Positions 1 to 5,358 of a stretch of 5,358 nucleotides of DNA are shown one piece after another. Under the pieces are notes generated by a model that made no database searches, had not been told where the DNA came from, and worked only from the letters and a program-made list of their open reading frames with translations. Made by a program: the position numbers and the translations under genes. Every line of letters begins with the position of its first letter. The stretch's first letter is position 1. The DNA is taken from contig CANPZH010000103.1 in the NCBI GenBank assembly GCA_947589335.1, forward strand, positions 1-5,358, written 5' to 3'. The stretch comes from an uncultured Clostridia bacterium. Lineage in GTDB: Bacteria; Bacillota; Clostridia; Christensenellales; Borkfalkiaceae.

Positions 1-2580
1 GAGCAGCGCATGAACGGCAGCTGTGCGGGCGGCACGGGCGCCTTCATCGACCAGATGGCGACCCTCCTCGGCGTCACCGTCGACGAGCTGGACAAGCTCT
101 CTCTCGGCGCGCAGAGGGTCTATCCCATCGCCTCCCGCTGCGGCGTCTTTGCCAAGTCCGACATCCAGCCACTCCTCAACCAGGGAGCGAGCAAGAGCGA
201 TATCGCCGCGTCCATCTTCCAGGCGGTCGTCGACCAGACGGTCTCCGGGCTCGCACAGGGGCGCAGGATCAAGGGCAAGGTGCTCTTCCTCGGCGGTCCC
301 CTGTACTTTCTGCAGGGGCTTCGCAGGGCCTTTCAAAGGACCCTCCGGCTCGACGACGAGCATGCGATCTTCCCGGACGACGCGCCGCGGTTCATGTCCA
401 TCGGTGCGGCGATGTACGCCGCGGGCATGAAGGAGGAGGCGCTCGACGAGATCGTAGACCGCGTCAAGAGGATCCCGGACGGGGGAGAGATCACCGTCGG
501 AGAGCCGCTCTTTGCCGACAGGCGGGAGTATGACGAGTTCATCGCGCGGCATATCAGGAGCGATCTCAGCTTCGAAAACATCTATCGGTACAGCGGGGAC
601 GCCTATCTCGGCATCGACTCCGGGTCGACGACGACCAAGCTCATGCTCATCACCCCCGACTGTAAGATCCTATATTCCCACTATCAGACCAACAACGGGC
701 AGCCGCTCGAGATCGTCGCGGGCGGGCTCCGCGAGATCTACTCTCTCATCGGGGACAGGGTCGTCATCCGCGGCGCATGCGTGACGGGTTACGGCGAAGA
801 CATGATGAAGGCGGCGCTCAAGCTCGACTTCGGCATCGTCGAGACGATGGCGCACTTCAAGGCGGCGCTCCATTTCAATCCCGACGTGGACTTTATCATC
901 GACATCGGCGGACAGGACATCAAGTGCTTCAAGGTGAAAAACGGCGCGATCGATTCGATCATGCTCAATGAGGCATGCAGTTCGGGGTGCGGCTCCTTCA
1001 TCCAGACCTTCGCCAAGGCGATGGGGATGGAGATCGAGGAGTTCTCCCGCCTCGGGCTGTTCGCCAAAAAGCCGGTGGAGCTCGGCTCCCGCTGCACGGT
1101 GTTCATGAACAGCTCCGTCAAACAGGCGCAGAAGGAGGGGGCGAGCGTCGAAGACATCTCCGCCGGGCTCTCCGCGTCCATCGTCAAGAATGCCATCTAC
1201 AAGGTCATCCGCGCCCGCACGCCGGACGAGCTCGGCGAGCACATCGTCGTACAGGGCGGGACCTTCCTCAACGACGCCGTTCTGCGCTCCTTCGAGAAGG
1301 AGACGGGAAAAGAGGTCATCCGTCCCGCGATCGCGGGGCTCATGGGCGCGTTCGGGGCGGCGCTCTACGCCAAGGAGAACGCGCAGGCGCTGATGAGTTC
1401 GGTGCTCACGGAGGCGGAACTCAGGGGATTCACCTATTCCTCCCGCTCCGTGACCTGCAACGGCTGCACGGCGCATTGCAGCGTCAACATTCTCACGTTC
1501 GGAGACGGGCGGAAGTTCATCTCCGGCAACAAGTGCGAGCGGGGCGCGGGGCTCAAACCCGCCGCAGACGCTCCCGACATCTATGCCTACAAATACCGCA
1601 GGCTGCTTTCCATGCCCGACGGGGAAAAGACGCCCGTCCGCGGCACGGTTGGGCTCCCCCTGCAGCTGGTGATGTACGAACAGCTCCCTCTCTGGACGGG
1701 ATTTTTCGAGACGTGCGGTTTCCGCGTCGTCCTCTCCGAGAAGAGCTCCCGCGAGCTCTATTTCAAGGGACAGCACACCGTCGCGAGCGACACCGCTTGC
1801 TATCCCGCCAAGCTCATGCACGGACACATCGAGAGCTTGCTCGACAAGGGCGTCGATTTCATCTTTTACCCCTGCGAGAGCTATAATCTCGACGAGGCGA
1901 GCTCGGTCAACCACTATAATTGTCCCGTCGTCGCCTACTATCCCGAGCTGCTCAAGGCGAACAACGAGCGGCTGAACGGGGACAACTTCCTCATGCCCTA
2001 TCTCGATCTGAACGAGGAGAAGACGGCGGTCAGAACGCTCACGAAGGCGCTGAAACGCTACCATGTCTCAGAATCGCTCGTGCGGAAGGGCTTCCGCGAG
2101 GGCATGCGCCGCATGCGGGAATACCACCGCGACGTCGTGGAAAAGGGCAGGGAGATCCTTGCGGAGGCGGAGAGAGAGGGGCGGAGAGTCGTGATCCTTG
2201 CGGGAAGGCCCTACCACGCCGACCCCGAGATCAACCACGGGATCGACAAGCTCCTGTGCTCCCTCGGCGTGTCCGTCCTCTCCGAGGACGCCGTGTTCGA
2301 GGAGGGGGAGAAGGTGAAGGTCAACGTCCTCAACCAATGGACGTATCACGCCCGCATGTACCGTGCCGCGGAATTCGCCACCCATCGGGACAATGTCGAG
2401 GTCGTACAGCTCGTCTCCTTCGGGTGCGGGATCGACGCGGTGACGACGGACGAGATGCGTCACATCTTAGAGAGCCGCGGAAAACTCTATACACAGATCA
2501 AGATCGACGAGATCAACAATTTGGGCGTAGTCAAGATCAGGCTTCGCTCCATGCTCGCCGCGATCAAGGAGCACGCATGA
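1..2580 (+). CDS. Acyl-CoA dehydratase activase-like protein, tandem BadF/BadG/HgdC ATPase modules plus DUF2229 (5' partial)
   Basis: Related to HgdC-type activators, which use ATP to push single electrons through a [4Fe-4S] cluster into 2-hydroxyacyl-CoA dehydratases; probably cytoplasmic. The frame is open to the left edge. The ATG at 10 (residue 1 here) is internal, because it sits in the conserved NGSCAGGTGAF motif in the middle of an ATPase module. Module 1, C-terminal half only, is about residues 1-150, with C5 and C44 (SRCGVF). Module 2 is about 198-460: phosphate loop GIDSGSTTTK (201-210), DIGGQD (298-303), NEACSSGCGSF (320-330, C323) and SRCTVF (C362). A four-cysteine motif follows: C483, C486, C490, C509. 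From about 546 a DUF2229/dehydratase-like region carries ACYPAK (C597), FYPCESYN (C622), AGRPYH (731-736) and SFGCGID (C806). Family members usually continue into a further HgdB-like domain; here that is a separate downstream gene. Substrate unknown. Confidence 0.9.
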   Translation, partial: EQRMNGSCAGGTGAFIDQMATLLGVTVDELDKLSLGAQRVYPIASRCGVFAKSDIQPLLNQGASKSDIAASIFQAVVDQTVSGLAQGRRIKGKVLFLGGPLYFLQGLRRAFQRTLRLDDEHAIFPDDAPRFMSIGAAMYAAGMKEEALDEIVDRVKRIPDGGEITVGEPLFADRREYDEFIARHIRSDLSFENIYRYSGDAYLGIDSGSTTTKLMLITPDCKILYSHYQTNNGQPLEIVAGGLREIYSLIGDRVVIRGACVTGYGEDMMKAALKLDFGIVETMAHFKAALHFNPDVDFIIDIGGQDIKCFKVKNGAIDSIMLNEACSSGCGSFIQTFAKAMGMEIEEFSRLGLFAKKPVELGSRCTVFMNSSVKQAQKEGASVEDISAGLSASIVKNAIYKVIRARTPDELGEHIVVQGGTFLNDAVLRSFEKETGKEVIRPAIAGLMGAFGAALYAKENAQALMSSVLTEAELRGFTYSSRSVTCNGCTAHCSVNILTFGDGRKFISGNKCERGAGLKPAADAPDIYAYKYRRLLSMPDGEKTPVRGTVGLPLQLVMYEQLPLWTGFFETCGFRVVLSEKSSRELYFKGQHTVASDTACYPAKLMHGHIESLLDKGVDFIFYPCESYNLDEASSVNHYNCPVVAYYPELLKANNERLNGDNFLMPYLDLNEEKTAVRTLTKALKRYHVSESLVRKGFREGMRRMREYHRDVVEKGREILAEAEREGRRVVILAGRPYHADPEINHGIDKLLCSLGVSVLSEDAVFEEGEKVKVNVLNQWTYHARMYRAAEFATHRDNVEVVQLVSFGCGIDAVTTDEMRHILESRGKLYTQIKIDEINNLGVVKIRLRSMLAAIKEHA
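2566..2571 (+). promoter_or_regulatory. Shine-Dalgarno site of the second activase-pair gene
   Basis: AAGGAG lies in the last codons of the upstream gene, five bases before the ATG at 2577. It is a consensus ribosome-binding site at good spacing. It decides the start of the downstream gene and argues that the gene is translated in its own right, coupled to termination at the overlapping ATGA. The next in-frame ATG, at 2643, has no comparable site. Confidence 0.8.
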
Positions 2581-3842
2581 AACAGACGGAACCGGAGAGA
2601 GTGGCGGATTTTACGGACGACTATCCCACCTTCACGCCCGATATGAAGAAGACCCATACGATCTTGGTGCCCGATATGCTGCCCTGGCATTTCGACCTTT
2701 TGGCGCACGTCATGCAGCTCGAGGGCTACCGCGTCGAGGTGCTGAAGAACGAGGGGAGGGCGGTCATCGACGAGGGGCTCAAACACGTCCACAACGACGC
2801 CTGTTTCCCCGCGCTCTGCGTCATCGGGCAGTTTCTCGACGCCTTGAAGAGCGGGAAATACGATCCCCGCCGCACGGCGGTGATGATCACGCAGTCGGGC
2901 GGGGGATGCCGCGCGAGCAACTATCTGCCCCTCATCCGCAAGGCGCTGAAGGCGGAGTTTCCAGAAGTTCCCGTCCTCTCGCTGAACTTTTCGGGACTGG
3001 AGAAGGGGAACGGGCTCGAGATGACGGCGGGATTCCTCCTCAAGCTCGCCTATGCGATCTTCTACGGGGATCTGATCATGAGCGTCTACAACCAGACGAA
3101 GCCCTACGAACGGCACGAGGGCGACTGCGCGAAGGTGCGCGGACGCCTGCTCGAAGAGCTGAAGAGCGCCTTCTCGGAGGGGAGGTACCGCCGCTTCCGC
3201 GGGAATGTCAGGCGGGTGCTTGCGGCGTTCTCCGCCGTCGAGACCGTACGGGAGAAGAAGATCAAAGTCGGGATCGTCGGGGAGATCTACGTCAAATACT
3301 CCCCGCTCGGGAACTCCCATCTCGAGGAGTTCCTCCTCTCGGAGGGGTGCGAGCCGACGGTGCCCGCGCTCATGGATTTCATTCTGTATTGCGTTGTGAA
3401 CACGCTCAACGACAAAAAGCTCTACGGACACAAGAGCAAGGCGGAGCCGCTGTTCGCGCTCGTCTACCGCTGGCTGTACGGCAAGCAGAAAAAGCTCATC
3501 CGCTATACGAAAAAATACAGCCGCTTCGAGCCCATGCACGACTTCGAGCAGCTGCGCGGATATGCCGACAAGGTGATCAACCAAGGGGTCAAGATGGGGG
3601 AGGGCTGGCTCATTCCCGCGGAGATGGCGGCGCTTGCCGGCTCCGGCACGGAGAACATCGTCTGCGCGCAGCCTTTCGGATGTCTTCCCAACCACATCGC
3701 GGGGAAGGGAGCGTCGCGCGCGGTCAAGGCGCTCTTCCCTGAGGCGAACATCGTGCCGGTGGACTTCGACCCTTCGGCGACCAAAGTCAACCAGGAGAAC
3801 CGGATCAAGCTCATGCTCGCAACGGCGAGAGAAAAACTTTGA
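2577..3842 (+). CDS. 2-hydroxyacyl-CoA dehydratase subunit-like (HgdB-like) protein, partner of the upstream activase
   Basis: A 421-residue protein matching the C-terminal part of the roughly 1,400-residue activase/dehydratase fusion proteins of anaerobes, probably cytoplasmic. The ATG at 2577 overlaps the upstream stop (ATGA) and has AAGGAG five bases before it. Residues 1-22 look like a linker. The domain starts near M23 with THTILVPDM, then NDACFP (C76, with C81 close by), GGGCRASNY (C111), VGIVGEIYVKYSPLGN (231-246), and VCAQPFGCLPNHIAGKG with C363 and C369. It ends in the family-like NQENRIKLML. In dehydratases of this superfamily each subunit holds a [4Fe-4S] cluster through three cysteines; C76, C111 and C369 are the best candidates by position (inference). 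No signal peptide or membrane segment is apparent. It probably acts in a complex with the upstream product. Whether it dehydrates a hydroxyacyl-CoA or reduces another substrate cannot be told. Confidence 0.88.
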   Translation: MKQTEPERVADFTDDYPTFTPDMKKTHTILVPDMLPWHFDLLAHVMQLEGYRVEVLKNEGRAVIDEGLKHVHNDACFPALCVIGQFLDALKSGKYDPRRTAVMITQSGGGCRASNYLPLIRKALKAEFPEVPVLSLNFSGLEKGNGLEMTAGFLLKLAYAIFYGDLIMSVYNQTKPYERHEGDCAKVRGRLLEELKSAFSEGRYRRFRGNVRRVLAAFSAVETVREKKIKVGIVGEIYVKYSPLGNSHLEEFLLSEGCEPTVPALMDFILYCVVNTLNDKKLYGHKSKAEPLFALVYRWLYGKQKKLIRYTKKYSRFEPMHDFEQLRGYADKVINQGVKMGEGWLIPAEMAALAGSGTENIVCAQPFGCLPNHIAGKGASRAVKALFPEANIVPVDFDPSATKVNQENRIKLMLATAREKL

Positions 3843-3846
3843 GCGA

Positions 3847-3858
3847 CCGACCGGTCGG
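3847..3858. repeat. 12-bp perfect palindrome CCGACCGGTCGG
   Basis: This sequence is its own reverse complement and sits four bases after the stop codon at 3842 and just before the terminator hairpin. It could extend the 3'-end RNA structure or be a protein-binding site. With no central spacer it would form only a short hairpin. Function is not known, and chance is plausible in GC-rich DNA. Confidence 0.5.
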
Positions 3859-3862
3859 ACGT

Positions 3863-3904
3863 GCGCGCCCCGCGGCATTCTGCCGCGGGGCGCGCCCTCG
3901 TTTT
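3863..3904 (+). terminator. Probable intrinsic terminator of the activase pair
   Basis: Bases 3863-3877 are a perfect inverted repeat of 3881-3895: a 15-bp, almost entirely G/C stem with a three-base loop (or 14 bp with a five-base loop). TTTT follows at 3901-3904, after a five-base gap (CCTCG). The T run is short and displaced, so the match is not ideal. The position between two converging genes, 20 bases after the plus-strand stop, fits a terminator. The stem could also stop transcripts of the kinase on the other strand, but no U tract follows it in that direction. Confidence 0.75.
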
Positions 3905-3927
3905 ATGGGAATGGGGTGTTAATTCTT

Positions 3928-5358
3928 TTAGATCGGGGCCGCAGAGAGGGGAAAGGTGACGGTGACGGCGGTGCCCTGTCCCGGGGCAGAGGCGATCGCG
4001 ATCTCCGCGCCGAACAGGCGGACGATCTCCTTGACGAGGCTGAGCCCGAGCCCGAGCCCGTCCCGCTCGGAGCGGGAGGCGTCCTCCCGGTAGAAGCGGT
4101 CGAAGGCATGCAGGACCGCCTCCTCGCTCATGCCGATGCCGTCGTCCTTCACGGTGAGGACCGCCTTCCCGTCCTCCTTTTTCAATCCCACAAAGACGGA
4201 TCCGCCCTCCTTCCCGTATTTGACGGCATTGTCCGTGAGGTTCTGCAGAATGCGCTCGTAGAGGGTGACGTCCGCGTCGATCGTGACCCCCTCTTCGAGG
4301 TCTGCCGTGCATGTCACGCCCTCCGGGAAGAGGTAGTCGCCGAGGAACTCCCCGGTGACGGGCGAGATGTCGGCGGGGGAGAGGTCGACTTTGAGCCGCC
4401 CCGCAAACCGCGTGAATTCGAGCAGGCTGTCGGTGACCTTCTTGAGCCGTCTCGACTGGCGGACGATCGTCTGCAAGGATTCGTCCTTTTCGCCCGTATT
4501 TTCCGTCTCGAGGGCGTATTCGCTCTCGGAGAGGATGACGGTCAGCGGCGTGCGCAGTTCGTGCGCGACGTCCGAAGTGAACCGCTCATGGTTGCGGAAC
4601 ATGCCCTCGAGGCTGTCGAGCATGTAGTTGTAGTCGTCGGCGAGCTCGGCAAGTTCCCCGTCCGCCGTGACGGGGGAGAGCCGCTTCGAGAGATCCTTGG
4701 AGAGGGTGATCTCCTGCACCTCCCGCCGCATTTTGTCGATGGGGCGGACTGCCTTTCTCACGGACAGCAGGTTCAGAAGGATCCCCGCCGCCGCGAGCAC
4801 GCCGGCAAACACGACCACGGCGATCACCGCGGCATACCATACCCCGTACGACGCCGCGATGATCCCCCGCAGGTAGATGTCGTCTCTGCCCGCGATGGAG
4901 ACGGCGAAGTCATACACATAGTAGTCGCTCCCGCCGATGCGGACGAGGTCGACGACGCCCTTCCGGATGGGACGGTCCAAAGGCCCCGGGAAGGACCCGT
5001 TTTGCAGGCTCCCGTCGCTGAGATACACGCTCAGATAGACGCCGCCGACGTCGTAGTCGAAATCGTCGGGGACGACGCCCGCCGAAGAGATGACGGAGGC
5101 CCGCGCCGTAACCGTATCAATGAGCGTATTGCGGATATTGCTGCGCAGCATCGACCCGCTTGCAACGGCGACCGCGATGACGATGACCGCCGCGATGAGG
5201 ATGGCGATCAGCGGGCCCGGGCTCCGGCGCTGGGACGCGAAGATGTCGCGCTGGCCCTTGGGGACCTCGAGGTACTGGCCGTAGCGCAGGTCGCGCTTGA
5301 GCCGCTCGGCCTGGTGGCGCGAGCGGCGATAGCCGGCCCCGGAGAGGGGCCTGCGGCC
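3928..5358 (-). CDS. Membrane-bound sensor histidine kinase (5' partial)
   Basis: A two-component sensor kinase expected to autophosphorylate on histidine and pass phosphate to a response regulator. The frame is open from 5358 to the TAA at 3928-3930 (476 codons visible). Numbering from 5358: basic cytoplasmic tail 1-47; membrane segment 1 about 48-67, rich in Ile, Val and Ala; extracytoplasmic sensor region about 70-168 with no domain I can name; membrane segment 2 about 172-198; HAMP about 199-252. The phospho-acceptor is H266 in VAHELRTP (codon 4561-4563). ATPase motifs are NLTDNAVKYG (N373, N377), DDGIGM (405-410), FDRFYR and GLGLGL. The ATG at 5149-5151 would remove segment 1 and has no clear ribosome-binding site, so it is probably not the start; no ATG, GTG or TTG occurs upstream in frame. 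The kinase core and sensor style resemble clostridial OmpR-partnered kinases (recall). The signal is unknown, and no regulator gene is in the window. Confidence 0.9.
   Translation of the reverse strand, partial: GRRPLSGAGYRRSRHQAERLKRDLRYGQYLEVPKGQRDIFASQRRSPGPLIAILIAAVIVIAVAVASGSMLRSNIRNTLIDTVTARASVISSAGVVPDDFDYDVGGVYLSVYLSDGSLQNGSFPGPLDRPIRKGVVDLVRIGGSDYYVYDFAVSIAGRDDIYLRGIIAASYGVWYAAVIAVVVFAGVLAAAGILLNLLSVRKAVRPIDKMRREVQEITLSKDLSKRLSPVTADGELAELADDYNYMLDSLEGMFRNHERFTSDVAHELRTPLTVILSESEYALETENTGEKDESLQTIVRQSRRLKKVTDSLLEFTRFAGRLKVDLSPADISPVTGEFLGDYLFPEGVTCTADLEEGVTIDADVTLYERILQNLTDNAVKYGKEGGSVFVGLKKEDGKAVLTVKDDGIGMSEEAVLHAFDRFYREDASRSERDGLGLGLSLVKEIVRLFGAEIAIASAPGQGTAVTVTFPLSAAPI

Noticed and set aside
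10..12. ATG at 10 as the real start of the activase gene
   Set aside because: It lies within the conserved NGSCAGGTG motif of an ATPase module whose phosphate-binding half must be upstream, and the frame is open to base 1.
670..2064. Long open frame (464 codons) on the minus strand opposite the activase gene
   Set aside because: The plus strand here has clear conserved ATPase and cysteine motifs. The minus frame gives a low-complexity, Arg/Glu/Leu-rich product with no recognisable motif, as expected opposite a GC-rich gene.
1920..2576. In-frame upstream extension of the HgdB-like gene to an ATG at 1920
   Set aside because: Those 219 codons overlap the dehydratase-like part of the first gene in another frame and are Arg/Gly-rich without motifs. 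The ATG at 2577 has the ribosome-binding site and the family-like start of the domain.
2487..3878. Long open frame (463 codons) on the minus strand opposite the HgdB-like gene
   Set aside because: It runs across the junction of two well-supported plus-strand genes and through the 3' intergenic palindrome, and its product shows no domain.
3503..4312. Minus-strand open frame spanning the intergenic region and the kinase end
   Set aside because: It is a shifted frame of the kinase ATPase domain that runs through the terminator hairpin into antisense of the HgdB-like gene; no coherent product.
4355..4876. Plus-strand open frames opposite the kinase
   Set aside because: They are Ser/Arg/Thr-rich antisense shadows of the HAMP and histidine-acceptor coding sequence, without start signals or motifs.
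5149..5151. ATG at 5151 as the start of the kinase
   Set aside because: It would remove the first membrane segment and leave the sensor region without an anchor. The upstream frame is open and strongly hydrophobic, and no clear ribosome-binding site precedes the ATG.
1..5358. CRISPR array, tRNA, rRNA, insertion sequence or attachment site
   Set aside because: I saw no regularly spaced repeats, no cloverleaf-like or rRNA sequence and no transposase motifs; nearly all of the window is filled by the three genes.

Overview
The window holds three protein-coding genes and one intergenic hairpin, and the gene at each end runs off the window. By eye the sequence is GC-rich, with strong G/C preference at third codon positions, which explains the many long shadow frames. 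Three things suggest a high-GC member of the Firmicutes, probably an anaerobic Clostridia-type bacterium: the large acyl-CoA dehydratase activase family, a consensus AAGGAG ribosome-binding site, and a histidine kinase of a style common in Clostridia. This placement is an inference, because no marker gene is present.

Left part, plus strand, 1-3842: two overlapping genes together encode what many anaerobes carry as one protein of about 1,400 residues. The first gene, cut at the left edge, has the end of one BadF/BadG/HgdC-type ATPase module, a complete second ATPase module, a four-cysteine motif and a DUF2229/dehydratase-like module. The second gene is a further dehydratase-subunit-like (HgdB-like) module. 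They meet at an ATGA overlap with a strong ribosome-binding site inside the end of the first gene. This looks like a natural, translationally coupled gene split rather than a sequencing error.

Read together, the pair contains two ATPase modules, each with a cysteine pair exactly 39 residues apart, and two dehydratase-like modules with matching three-cysteine layouts. It resembles a whole activator dimer plus a whole dehydratase dimer. The expected chemistry is ATP-driven, one-electron reductive activation through [4Fe-4S] clusters, but the substrate cannot be read from the sequence.

Middle, 3843-3927: a short convergent intergenic region with a 12-bp perfect palindrome and a GC-rich 15-bp hairpin followed by TTTT, probably the terminator of the plus-strand pair.

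Right part, minus strand, 3928-5358: a membrane-bound sensor histidine kinase with two membrane segments, an extracytoplasmic sensor region, HAMP, the phospho-acceptor histidine domain and the ATPase domain. Its reading frame stays open to the right edge with no in-frame start upstream of the first membrane segment, so its true start and any partner response regulator lie outside. Nothing in the sequence links the kinase to the activase pair; they converge and do not share a transcript.
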